From Candidatus Pelagibacter communis (GTDB lineage Bacteria > Pseudomonadota > Alphaproteobacteria > Pelagibacterales > Pelagibacteraceae), in contig NZ_CVSU01000080.1 of assembly GCF_001180205.1 (NCBI RefSeq), positions 1 to 37,500 of the forward strand: a stretch of 37,500 nucleotides of DNA, read 5' to 3'. The position numbers were made by a program, and so were the translations under genes. The notes under the pieces are model-generated. The model did not search any database. It was not told the origin of the DNA and saw nothing but the letters and a program-made list of their open reading frames with translations. The number at the start of each line of letters is the position of its first letter. The first letter of the stretch is position 1. Positions 1 to 8,038 of the stretch are shown one piece after another.

Positions 1-696
1 TGCAATTAAAGCTCCTGGTTCTGCAATGTGAATATCACCTAACATAGCGTATGATGCAGTAATACCTCCTGCCGTTGGATCAGTGATACACACTAAATAT
101 GGAAGATGATTTTTCTTTAATTCATTAATTGCAAGAGTTGTTCTTGTCATTTGAGATAAAGAAATTAAACTTTCCATCATTCTCATTCCCCCACCTGCAC
201 TAATACATAAAAAAGGTGTTTGATTTTCTATGGCATGTTGTATTCCATATAAAAAAGCCTCACCTTCTGCAGCTGCCATTGAAGCTCCTAAAAAATCAAA
301 ATCAGAAGCTACAGCTGTAATTTTAATATTATTTATAGTTCCTGAGGCAACCAACATTCCACATTGTAATCCTGTTTTTTTTCGGGCACTTTTTAATCTT
401 TCTTTGTAAGGTTTGGAGTCAGTCCAATTTAGTGGATCGTCTTTTGGTATTGGAGTTTTGAAGATTTCATAATTATTTTTTCCAAACAAAATATCAAATC
501 TTTGATGTGGTTTTATTCTATGATGACGTTTACAATCTGGACATACCCACAAGTTTTCTTCTAAATCTTTTTTTAAAATTGGACCCTTGCAACACGATGT
601 CCAATCACTTTTTGCAATATCTTCTTTTGTAGCTCTTTCACGTATAGCAGTTTTAATTTTTTCACCTGCTTTAATAATTTTTGTTATCCAGTTCAT
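1..696 (-). CDS. accD: Acetyl-CoA carboxylase carboxyltransferase subunit beta (partial, 3' end off window)
   Basis: AccD pairs with AccA to transfer the carboxyl group from biotin to acetyl-CoA, the committed step of fatty-acid synthesis in the cytoplasm. The reading frame opens with MNWITKIIK, the usual AccD start, followed by an N-terminal zinc ribbon and the crotonase-like carboxyltransferase core (SAGGGMRMMES, TDPTAGGITASYAMLGD). About 232 codons are present; the family is near 300 residues, so roughly the last quarter lies beyond base 1. The ATG at 694-696 overlaps the trpA stop as ATGA, implying translational coupling. Odd point: the first zinc knuckle reads WTSCCKG, with two adjacent cysteines instead of the usual C-x2-C, while the second (CPDC) is normal. 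The identification is secure; zinc binding is inferred. Confidence 0.96.
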   Translation of the reverse strand, partial: MNWITKIIKAGEKIKTAIRERATKEDIAKSDWTSCCKGPILKKDLEENLWVCPDCKRHHRIKPHQRFDILFGKNNYEIFKTPIPKDDPLNWTDSKPYKERLKSARKKTGLQCGMLVASGTINNIKITAVASDFDFLGASMAAAEGEAFLYGIQHAIENQTPFLCISAGGGMRMMESLISLSQMTRTTLAINELKKNHLPYLVCITDPTAGGITASYAMLGDIHIAEPGALIA

Positions 697-1493
697 AGAA
701 TTTTATTTTTTAATCTCCTTACGATATTAGTAACATTTGTGACAGCATTTTGTCTCTTTTCAATGGATTTAGAGATTTCTTTACAAATTGAGCTACCAAC
801 CACTAAACCATCAGCATTTTTAAGAGATTTGATGGTTTTTTCTGTAATTCCAAAACCAATAACAACATTTTTTGATTTATTTTGTTTTTTTATTTTGTTG
901 TATTTTTCTAATATTTTTTTTGGGGATACTTTAAGCTTTCCACCCGTTGTAGATAACATGCTTATATAATAAATCATGTCGTGTGAGTCTTTTATGATTT
1001 TTTTTAATCTTATCTTAGAAGTTGTCGGAGAAACCAACTGAATAAAATTAATTCTTCTTTTTTTACATTTTGATGCAAAATTTTTATTTTCTGGATAAGG
1101 TAAATCAACAACTATTAAACCGTCAACTTTTGACTTTTTGCATTTTTCTAAAAATTTATTTTCATTATATTGATAGATCATGTTGTAATAGCCCATCAGT
1201 ATAATTGGTTTATTTTTTTTTAATTTTTTAAAATTTTTTACAATTGAAAAAACATCATTAATTTTAATACCATTTTTAATTGCCCGGTAAGCACTTGTTT
1301 GTATTTGTCCTCCATCAGCTATAGGAGTGTTGTGAGGAAAACCTAATTCACAAATATCTGCATAATTTGAAATTGATTTTAATATTTCTAAGGATTTTTT
1401 TTTAGTATTATCTCCAGCGACAGTATATGTAAGTAAAGCTGGTCTATTCTCTGCTCGTGCAGCTGAGAAAGCTTTGCTTATTAATGAATTCAT
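693..1493 (-). CDS. trpA: Tryptophan synthase alpha chain
   Basis: TrpA splits indole-3-glycerol phosphate into indole and glyceraldehyde 3-phosphate and passes indole to TrpB. The 266-residue TIM barrel has the normal family length. The two catalytic acids are visible: Glu49 in CELGFP and Asp60 in IADGGQIQ. The phosphate-binding end is present as GFGI and VVGSSI. The loop normally reading PFSDPLADG is PHNTPIADG here, so it has drifted but kept the acid. The start ATG abuts the trpB stop (they share base 1493) and the stop overlaps accD. It is part of the trpF-trpB-trpA group, which points to a true TrpA despite the divergence of its partner. Confidence 0.95.
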   Translation of the reverse strand: MNSLISKAFSAARAENRPALLTYTVAGDNTKKKSLEILKSISNYADICELGFPHNTPIADGGQIQTSAYRAIKNGIKINDVFSIVKNFKKLKKNKPIILMGYYNMIYQYNENKFLEKCKKSKVDGLIVVDLPYPENKNFASKCKKRRINFIQLVSPTTSKIRLKKIIKDSHDMIYYISMLSTTGGKLKVSPKKILEKYNKIKKQNKSKNVVIGFGITEKTIKSLKNADGLVVGSSICKEISKSIEKRQNAVTNVTNIVRRLKNKIL

Positions 1494-2722
1494 TAATTTT
1501 TACCCAACCTCTCTCTTAAGATATCTCTATCTTTTTTAGCATCACCACAAGAGTTAACTATTATAATTGTGTCTTTGCTTAATTTTGGAGCAATTTTTAT
1601 TGCTTCAGCAAATGCATGGCTAGGTTCCAAACTCGGATTAAGTTTTTCAAATTTAGTTACCATCACATGTGCTTTTAATGCATCTTCATCAGTTGCATAA
1701 GTGTATCTCGCCCGTTTTGCATCTTTTAAAAAACAATGTATTGGACTTACGCCTGGGTAATCTAACCCAGCACTAATTGATTCAGTATCATTTATTTGAC
1801 CTTCATTGTTTTGACAAACATAAGAAGCTGCACCATGTAAAATTCCAATTTTAGCATTTCTACTTAAAGGTGCAGCGTGGAGTTTTGATTTTTTTGGACC
1901 TCCAGCCTCTACACCAACTAATTCTATTTGCGATTTATTAAAATCTATAAATTCACTCCAAAAACCATATGCAGAACTCCCACCACCCACACAGTTAATT
2001 AATTTAATTTTTTTTGGAATTTTTTTGAATTCTTGTTTAATTTGTATTTTTAATTCTCTTGAAATTTGTGCTGTACTCCATCCACAAATTTTTACAAATA
2101 TATTTGGACCAACTGTACTGCCAACACACATGTGTGTAGTGTCACAATTTGATACCCAATATCTCATACACTCACTGACCGCATCGACTAAGGTTTGACT
2201 GCCTGAATATACAGGAATTATTTCAGCACCATTTTTTCTCATAGCATCACAGTTTGGTTTTTGCCTCTTAATATCTTTTGCACCCATGAAAATTTTACAT
2301 TTAAGACCAAATTTTTTAGCAGCCATGCTTAACATTTTGCCCGCATAACCTGCACCTGTGTCACCAACTATATATTTTTTACCCATTGCTTTACAAATTA
2401 ATGCATGAACAGTAGCATTATAAATTTTATGAGCACCGCCATTGGCTTCAGAAACTATTTTGGCCCATATTTGCGCTCCACCTAAGTGATTAGATAAATT
2501 TTCTAATTTTACAAATGAAGTAGGTGATCCTATGTAATTTTTAAAATAATAATCTCTTTTTTTTATAAAATTTTTATTATTCCTTAATTTTGAAAATTCA
2601 TTTGTTAGATCTTCAACCGGTTTTTTTAAAGTCTCAGGGATAAAACTACCCCCAAATTTACCACCCCAAAAACCATTATTATCATGCTGGTCAATTAATG
2701 GAATTTTTTTCTTAAGTCTCAT
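1493..2722 (-). CDS. trpB: Tryptophan synthase beta chain, divergent
   Basis: TrpB is the PLP enzyme that condenses indole with serine. The 409-residue length, the N-terminus (FGGSFIPETL), the PLP lysine in GGAHK (Lys99), the GAEIIPVYSGS segment, the glycine-rich phosphate loop CVGGGSSAYG and the SAGLDYPGVSP region all place it in the TrpB family, and it sits between trpF and trpA. Several signature positions differ from ordinary TrpB: the ETGAGQHG motif reads DTGAGYAG (Asp121 for the catalytic Glu, Ala127 for His), the LNHTG-type stretch before the lysine is absent, and the C-terminal SGRGDKD region reads SCGDAKKD. It may be a divergent but working TrpB or one with altered chemistry. It overlaps trpF by 11 nt. 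Confidence 0.88.
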   Translation of the reverse strand: MRLKKKIPLIDQHDNNGFWGGKFGGSFIPETLKKPVEDLTNEFSKLRNNKNFIKKRDYYFKNYIGSPTSFVKLENLSNHLGGAQIWAKIVSEANGGAHKIYNATVHALICKAMGKKYIVGDTGAGYAGKMLSMAAKKFGLKCKIFMGAKDIKRQKPNCDAMRKNGAEIIPVYSGSQTLVDAVSECMRYWVSNCDTTHMCVGSTVGPNIFVKICGWSTAQISRELKIQIKQEFKKIPKKIKLINCVGGGSSAYGFWSEFIDFNKSQIELVGVEAGGPKKSKLHAAPLSRNAKIGILHGAASYVCQNNEGQINDTESISAGLDYPGVSPIHCFLKDAKRARYTYATDEDALKAHVMVTKFEKLNPSLEPSHAFAEAIKIAPKLSKDTIIIVNSCGDAKKDRDILRERLGKN

Positions 2723-3341
2723 TTTTTACTTTATTTAAATTATTTAAAAAAATTTCTATTTTGGATTTATCTTTTAATCCAGAAGTTTCTAGGCCTCCAG
2801 ATAAATCTATAAAATTGGCAATTTTTTTGAAATTTTTAAGATTATCATCAAATTTTATGTTGCCTGCTATCATTAATTCTTTATTGAGTTTAAGAGTTTT
2901 AATCAGATTATGATCAAATTTTTCACTTTTTTCATAACCTTTACTGTCAAATAAATAAATATCTGTTACATCTGAAAAATACTTGTGTTTATTAACATCA
3001 AATTTATCTTTTATAGTTAAGGCTGTAATAATTTTTTTTTGATATTTTTCTTTGATAATTTTAATTTCATTTGGAGTGCAGTCATACAATTGATAATAAT
3101 CAAAAGGTAAATTCTTTATTTTTTCTAAAATTTCATTTTCAGGTTTTACTAAAACAGCAACAAATTCACTTTTATTTTTTTTTACATCTAGTAATTTTTT
3201 AAGATTTTTTGTTTCAATATATCTTGAGCTTTTTGGATAATTACAAATGAAACCAATAAATTTAGGTGGATAAGTATGATTGATAATAAAATTTAATGTT
3301 TCAGAATCTGATATCCCGCAAATTTTACAACCTCTGATCAT
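2712..3341 (-). CDS. trpF: Phosphoribosylanthranilate isomerase
   Basis: TrpF carries out the Amadori rearrangement of phosphoribosylanthranilate to CdRP in tryptophan synthesis. The 209-residue single barrel begins with the family motif KICGI, whose Cys8 is the likely general base. The likely general acid is Asp132 in YLFDSKG. The C-terminal phosphate-binding part is recognisable as DLSGGLETSGLKD, a drifted form of the usual D-SSGVE-PG-KD. The GGL loop before it reads AGNIKFDDNL and is also divergent. Its ATG overlaps the pyrF stop by four bases and its end overlaps trpB by 11 nt, so translation of the three genes is probably coupled. Confidence 0.93.
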   Translation of the reverse strand: MIRGCKICGISDSETLNFIINHTYPPKFIGFICNYPKSSRYIETKNLKKLLDVKKNKSEFVAVLVKPENEILEKIKNLPFDYYQLYDCTPNEIKIIKEKYQKKIITALTIKDKFDVNKHKYFSDVTDIYLFDSKGYEKSEKFDHNLIKTLKLNKELMIAGNIKFDDNLKNFKKIANFIDLSGGLETSGLKDKSKIEIFLNNLNKVKNET

Positions 3342-4030
3342 TGATTTAAATGATCTACTAATCTTTTTGTATTATTTTTTACATTTCCATTCGTTAAAGA
3401 TCTACCAATGACTATGCCTGTAACTTTGTTTTTAAAAGCATCTATAGGGGTCATAATTCTCTTTTGATCGTTGGAACTGTCTCCTGGTAATCTTATTCCA
3501 GGTGTTATAATTAATAATTTTTTGTATTTTTTTCGAACAATTAATGCTTCTTGTGCAGAGCAAACCACACCATCACAACTTGACTTATTTATAAGTTCAG
3601 CATGTTTTAAAACTAATTGTTTGATCTTTTTAGTATGACCTATTTCTTTTAGAGATTTATTATTAAAACTCGTCAATACTGTAACACCCAATATTTTTAT
3701 ATTTTTGTTTATTTTTTTTGCTTCTTTTTTAACTGCTTTTAGCATTTCCAATCCACCATTGGCATGTACTGTAATATATTTACATTTTTTTAGATCTTTT
3801 AAGCTATGTATTGCAGACATAGCTGTTTGTGGAATATCGTTTATTTTTAAATCTAACCAAAAATCACTTTTAATGTCTTCTAAGAATTTTCTTCCATGTT
3901 TGGAATAAAAAAATTGAAGACCAAATTTTGGAATAATTTTAAGTTTTTTTGTTTTTGTTTGTTTTATTATCTTTTTAATTTTATTCAAATTTGAAGTATC
4001 GCAGGCAACAAATATAGTTTTATTCTTCAT
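3338..4030 (-). CDS. pyrF: Orotidine 5'-phosphate decarboxylase
   Basis: PyrF decarboxylates OMP to UMP, the last step of de novo pyrimidine synthesis. The 230-residue barrel carries the catalytic D-x-K-x-x-D motif as Asp60-Lys62-Asp65 in WLDLKINDIPQT. The substrate phosphate-binding elements appear later as GVTVLTS, ITPGIR and IVIGRSLT. Length and motif order match the family. It overlaps ihfB upstream by 11 nt and trpF downstream by four. The placement of pyrF next to trpF is common in alphaproteobacteria. Confidence 0.96.
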   Translation of the reverse strand: MKNKTIFVACDTSNLNKIKKIIKQTKTKKLKIIPKFGLQFFYSKHGRKFLEDIKSDFWLDLKINDIPQTAMSAIHSLKDLKKCKYITVHANGGLEMLKAVKKEAKKINKNIKILGVTVLTSFNNKSLKEIGHTKKIKQLVLKHAELINKSSCDGVVCSAQEALIVRKKYKKLLIITPGIRLPGDSSNDQKRIMTPIDAFKNKVTGIVIGRSLTNGNVKNNTKRLVDHLNQ

Positions 4031-4313
4031 TATTATTTATTTTTTTAAACAAGTCTTTTGACATTTTAAAGTGAATTGTTTTTTTTTCAGGAGTATTAAC
4101 TTTCTCACCAGTTTTAGGGTTTCTTGATATTCTAGCTTTCTGTGTGTTAGTCGAGAAAACTCCAAAACCCCTCAGTTCTACTCTATCACCCCTTTTAAGA
4201 GATCTTTTTATTTCACTCAAAATGATATTTGTAAATTTTTCTAGGTCTTTTTTTAAAAAATTTGGGTAATTATCAGAGAGTTGTTTTAAAAGCTTTGATT
4301 TTACAACAGCCAA
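4020..4313 (-). CDS. ihfB: Integration host factor / HU-family DNA-binding protein, beta type
   Basis: A 97-residue HU/IHF fold that would bind and sharply bend DNA as a dimer in the nucleoid. The diagnostic arm motif GRNPKTGE is present as RNPKTGEKV (residues 64-72), including the proline that intercalates between base pairs, preceded by VELRGFGVFS. The N-terminal helices (KSKLLKQLSD) fit IHF-beta better than HU, and the position directly behind rpsA is the classical place of ihfB in proteobacteria. The alternative is a generic HU; neighbourhood favours IHF-beta. It lies 15 nt after rpsA and overlaps pyrF by 11 nt. Confidence 0.9.
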   Translation of the reverse strand: MAVVKSKLLKQLSDNYPNFLKKDLEKFTNIILSEIKRSLKRGDRVELRGFGVFSTNTQKARISRNPKTGEKVNTPEKKTIHFKMSKDLFKKINNNEE

Positions 4314-4328
4314 TTTTATCTTCTTAAT

Positions 4329-6056
4329 TTATTCTGTTTCTTCTTCTTTTTTCTTTAGATCTTCAGATAAAGATGAAAAAGGTAAATTTTTACCTGATCC
4401 CTCAGATCCATATTTTTCTAAAGCTTCTTTCTTTTCAATTTCCTCTAGAAGTTTAATGCTAAGCACAACTTTCCTTTTATTCAAATCAAGTTCAGCTATT
4501 GCACAATCTAACTTTTCTCCTCCAGTCCACCTACTTGGCCTAGCATCTGCAGCATTGATTGCTATTGCTGATTTTTTTATTTGAAAATCCATTTCACAAC
4601 CCTCTGGTCTAACTAGTAAACCTTTATTGTCAGTAGATATGACTTTTACTGTTATTGTTTGATTTTTTGTTTTATCTTTAAACCAATCAAATGGATCCGT
4701 TAGAGTTTGTCTCAAACCAACTCTAATTTTTTGTTCAATTGCTTTGATTTCTAAAACTTTAACTTTAATTTTATCACCTTTTTTATATTTAGAGAGCTCT
4801 TCTTCCCCATTATTTGAATAAGTTAAATCATTGCAGTGCAAAAATGCATCAACATCTAAATTTTCTATTTTTACAAATAAAGAATATTCATTTTTATTTA
4901 CAACTTCACCCTCAACAATTGTATCGACTGGATATTTTTTCTCAAAAGTTTCAAATGGATTTTCTTTTGTCAATCTATGTGAAATAGCCACACGTCTTTT
5001 TTCTTTATCAATTTCTGTAATCACGCATTCAATTTCATCACCTACTTTGAATAACTTCTTTGCAGAAATATTTTTTTTTGACCAACTTAACTCACTAGAA
5101 TGAAGTAGAGTTGTTAATCCTGGTTCTAATTCACAAAATGCTCCAAAATCCATCAACTTTACAACTTTAACTTTGTATACTTTATTTAGTTCATAATTTT
5201 CAATATGCTCGAATGGATCTGGGGATAATTGTTTGATTGAACAACCTACTTGTAATTTTTCTTTATCTACACTTATAACTTTCAAGTCATGTTTTTCACC
5301 TATATTGAATACTTCATCAGGATGATTCACTCTTGAATAAGATATTTCTTGTAAATGAACTAATACATCAAGTTCTCCATTTACATTAAAGAAACAGCCA
5401 AAAGTGCTGTAACCTTTCACCTCTGCACCTTTAATTATGTCTCCAACTTTAAATTTTTCAATAATTTTGGCTTTATCCTCTTTTTTAAATGAGGATATAA
5501 TTTCTCTTCTAGAGACGCAGGCATTACCTCTCACTTTATCTAATTTAATAAGTGCAAATTTTTGGGGCTCATTCATCAGATGACTAATGTCTTTTAGAGG
5601 TTTGTCACTAATTTGAGATCCAGGAAGAAACATTAGTGAACCAGTATCTATATGCTCAACTATACATCCACCTTTACATTTAGATGTGATCTTACCCATG
5701 ATAGGTTCATTTTTTTCATATGCTTCAACTAGTTTATCCCAACCTTTTATTTTTTGTGCTTTACTAGCAGATACTAAAACTTCCCCACGTTTATCTTCAA
5801 TTTTTTCAAGCAGTACAGGTATTGTTTCACCTATTTTAATTTTTTCAGATAAACCCATACTTTTCAACTCGTTAATATCTAATACCGGTTCTGATTTTAG
5901 TCCCTCTACAAATAAAAATACAAATTTTTCAGTAATCTTATTGATTTTTCCCTCAATAATCTTTCCCTCCTCAATATTAATTTTGGATAACTGACTGTTT
6001 AATAATTTTTCGAATTCTTGTGATGCGGCGTTTGATAAATCTTTATAAATTTCCAT
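4329..6056 (-). CDS. rpsA: 30S ribosomal protein S1
   Basis: S1 binds mRNA single strands and helps load them on the 30S subunit, which matters where Shine-Dalgarno sequences are weak as in many genes here. The 575-residue protein has six S1/OB repeats, roughly at residues 30-97, 118-184, 203-271, 288-358, 375-445 and 461-532. The third to fifth keep the RNA-binding pattern best (for example STFGCFFNV, MDFGAFCEL). The C-terminus is acidic and lysine rich. The cmk stop overlaps its ATG by 14 nt; the cmk-rpsA-ihfB order is the standard proteobacterial one. Confidence 0.97.
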   Translation of the reverse strand: MEIYKDLSNAASQEFEKLLNSQLSKINIEEGKIIEGKINKITEKFVFLFVEGLKSEPVLDINELKSMGLSEKIKIGETIPVLLEKIEDKRGEVLVSASKAQKIKGWDKLVEAYEKNEPIMGKITSKCKGGCIVEHIDTGSLMFLPGSQISDKPLKDISHLMNEPQKFALIKLDKVRGNACVSRREIISSFKKEDKAKIIEKFKVGDIIKGAEVKGYSTFGCFFNVNGELDVLVHLQEISYSRVNHPDEVFNIGEKHDLKVISVDKEKLQVGCSIKQLSPDPFEHIENYELNKVYKVKVVKLMDFGAFCELEPGLTTLLHSSELSWSKKNISAKKLFKVGDEIECVITEIDKEKRRVAISHRLTKENPFETFEKKYPVDTIVEGEVVNKNEYSLFVKIENLDVDAFLHCNDLTYSNNGEEELSKYKKGDKIKVKVLEIKAIEQKIRVGLRQTLTDPFDWFKDKTKNQTITVKVISTDNKGLLVRPEGCEMDFQIKKSAIAINAADARPSRWTGGEKLDCAIAELDLNKRKVVLSIKLLEEIEKKEALEKYGSEGSGKNLPFSSLSEDLKKKEEETE

Positions 6057-6714
6057 TAACTATTAATTTCCTGTCTATTATTTTTTTAATTTTTAAAAAA
6101 CATGCCCTTTTATTAAGGTTTGTCGTATTAATCAATAGTGAATCTATTGTTTTTTTAAGAGGTGCAATTTTTCTGTTTAGGTCACTTTTATCTCGTTTTT
6201 TAATGCTTTTTAAGACTTCTTTATAAGTAATTTTTTTGTTTATTGCCTTTAATTCCTTAAATCTTCGTTTAGCTCTAGTAGTAATGTTGGCAGTAATATA
6301 AAATTTAAAATCTGCATCTGGAATTATGTTATAAGTTATGTCTCTTCCATCTAAACATGAACCCTTATATTTTTTTGGTGGATTATAAGCATAGTTTAAC
6401 TGAATTAAGTGAACAATTTTTCTTAACTTTTTGTTTTGAGAAATAATTGAGGCCTCATTTCCAACTTTATCGGATAATAAAGATTTTTTTGAAAGGTCTT
6501 TCATTTTTAAAAATTTAATCTTTGATTTAATAAATTTATAGTTAAATTTTCTTGGAAATTTTATTTTTAAATAAGCAATGTATCTATAAATTTTTCCAGT
6601 ATCTAAATAAAATAATTTATAATGTTTAGATATAGCTTTTGCTATAGTACCAGCACCTGCAGCAGCAGGAGAATCTATAGCAATTTTCAAAATATTACTT
6701 CTTTTTTTAATCAT
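6043..6714 (-). CDS. cmk: Cytidylate (CMP) kinase lacking the P-loop lysine
   Basis: Cmk phosphorylates CMP and dCMP with ATP. The 223-residue protein shows the family's nucleotide-site motifs: YLDTGKIYR, LDGRDITYNIIPDADFKFY, RAKRRF, and RDKSDLNRKIAPLKK. The N-terminal P-loop, normally GPAxSGKGT, reads SPAAAGAGT at residues 15-23, so Ala21 replaces the ATP-binding lysine and Ser15 the first glycine. The rest of the protein is intact and the gene lies in its normal place between aroA and rpsA, so it does not look like a pseudogene. Lys26 just downstream is a conceivable substitute, which is inference. It overlaps aroA by 8 nt and rpsA by 14 nt. Confidence 0.93.
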   Translation of the reverse strand: MIKKRSNILKIAIDSPAAAGAGTIAKAISKHYKLFYLDTGKIYRYIAYLKIKFPRKFNYKFIKSKIKFLKMKDLSKKSLLSDKVGNEASIISQNKKLRKIVHLIQLNYAYNPPKKYKGSCLDGRDITYNIIPDADFKFYITANITTRAKRRFKELKAINKKITYKEVLKSIKKRDKSDLNRKIAPLKKTIDSLLINTTNLNKRACFLKIKKIIDRKLIVNGNL

Positions 6715-8032
6715 TTTTTTTAATTTTATTTATTATATTTAAAAATCTTGGAAAAGACGTTTTGATTGAGTCCTTATCATGTATAGTCCAACTACCGCCA
6801 AAAGTTAATGCCGCTATTACACTACTCATAAAAACTCTATGATCTTTTAGAAAATCTTTAATTATAATTTTTTTATTAATTTTTAGATTAGGATTGCCAT
6901 AAATTTTAATACTATTTTTTTTGACAATTGTTTTTATTCCCATTTTATTAAGAATTTTTGCACCCCAAGCTAATCTAGGGCTTTCTTTCTGATTTAATTC
7001 TTCTAAGTTTTTAAAGTAAGAAATACCTTTAGCTTTTGCAGCAACTAAAAAAATAATCAAAAATTCATCTATAGCTCCACTGTTTAAGCTTGGTGGGCAA
7101 TTAATTGCCTTGATATTATTAGAACTAATAACCTGAATATTCGCAATTATTTCACCTTTGTATACTCTTTTATTTTTAATATTAATTTTTACACCCATTT
7201 TTTTTAATATTGTAATTATTCCAGTCCTTGTTGGATTAATGTTAACATTAGTAATTGTAAGTTTTGAGTTTTTAGACAATGCTGTTAGTACTATAAAAAA
7301 AGCAGCAGAACTAATATCTGATGGAATATCATAATTAAGGTTATGTATTTTTTTTACTTTTTGAATCTTTATTAAATCATAATTTTTTTTTGATTTAATT
7401 TTTATAGGTAAACTTAAATGCTTACTTAAAAGTTCAGTATGATTTCTTGATTTTTTTGCTTTTATTATAGTTGTTCCATTTGTTCTCATCCCAGCAAATA
7501 TCACTGAACTTTTACATTGCGCTGAACCCCGATTTTCTATGTATCTAATTGGTTTTAAGTTTTGTGATCCTAAAATAGTTAAAGGTAAATTATTTTGTTT
7601 ATTTAATTTTATTTTTGCACCAAATTTATTTAGAGGGTCAGCAATCCTTTTAAAATCTCTTTTTGATAAACTCTTATCCCCAATTAGTTTTATTAACTTT
7701 GGAGTATTTATTAATAAACCAAGAATAAGTCTACCTAATGTACCAGAGTTTTTTGCGTCTAGAGTAAGTTTGTTATTATATTTATAACCATCGATACCTT
7801 TTCCATAAATTACACACTCCTTTGTATTTATTTTTGATTTAATTCCCAACTTTCTGATAGCATTAAATGCAGCAAGAACATCTTCAGATAATAATAAATT
7901 TTTTGCTTTTGATTCACCATTCGCTAGTGAAGAAAATAATACCCATCTAATACTCAGGCTTTTATCACCACTTACTCTGATTTTTTTATTAAATTTATTT
8001 ATTTTTTTTTTAATTTCTATCGAATTTGTCAT
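6707..8032 (-). CDS. aroA: 3-phosphoshikimate 1-carboxyvinyltransferase (EPSP synthase)
   Basis: AroA adds the enolpyruvyl group of PEP to shikimate 3-phosphate, the sixth shikimate-pathway step leading to chorismate. The 441-residue protein has the two-domain EPSP fold: SGDKSLSIRW near residue 21 (with catalytic Lys24), the PEP-site loop NSGTLGRLILGLL, GDKSLSKRDFKRIADPL, and the C-terminal DHRVFMSS. The PEP-site stretch lacks the usual arginine position of NAGTxxR by one-letter comparison but keeps R in LGRL. It starts 6 nt after lptB and overlaps cmk. Its products feed trp genes downstream and pheA elsewhere in the window. Confidence 0.95.
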   Translation of the reverse strand: MTNSIEIKKKINKFNKKIRVSGDKSLSIRWVLFSSLANGESKAKNLLLSEDVLAAFNAIRKLGIKSKINTKECVIYGKGIDGYKYNNKLTLDAKNSGTLGRLILGLLINTPKLIKLIGDKSLSKRDFKRIADPLNKFGAKIKLNKQNNLPLTILGSQNLKPIRYIENRGSAQCKSSVIFAGMRTNGTTIIKAKKSRNHTELLSKHLSLPIKIKSKKNYDLIKIQKVKKIHNLNYDIPSDISSAAFFIVLTALSKNSKLTITNVNINPTRTGIITILKKMGVKINIKNKRVYKGEIIANIQVISSNNIKAINCPPSLNSGAIDEFLIIFLVAAKAKGISYFKNLEELNQKESPRLAWGAKILNKMGIKTIVKKNSIKIYGNPNLKINKKIIIKDFLKDHRVFMSSVIAALTFGGSWTIHDKDSIKTSFPRFLNIINKIKKND

Positions 8033-8038
8033 TAAAGA

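Noticed and set aside
4831-5103. Open frames on the plus strand inside rpsA, and similar antisense frames in trpA, glcB, argJ, ubiG and others
   Set aside because: They lie wholly opposite well-identified genes, have no family likeness, and are expected from low-stop antisense frames in such AT-rich coding DNA.
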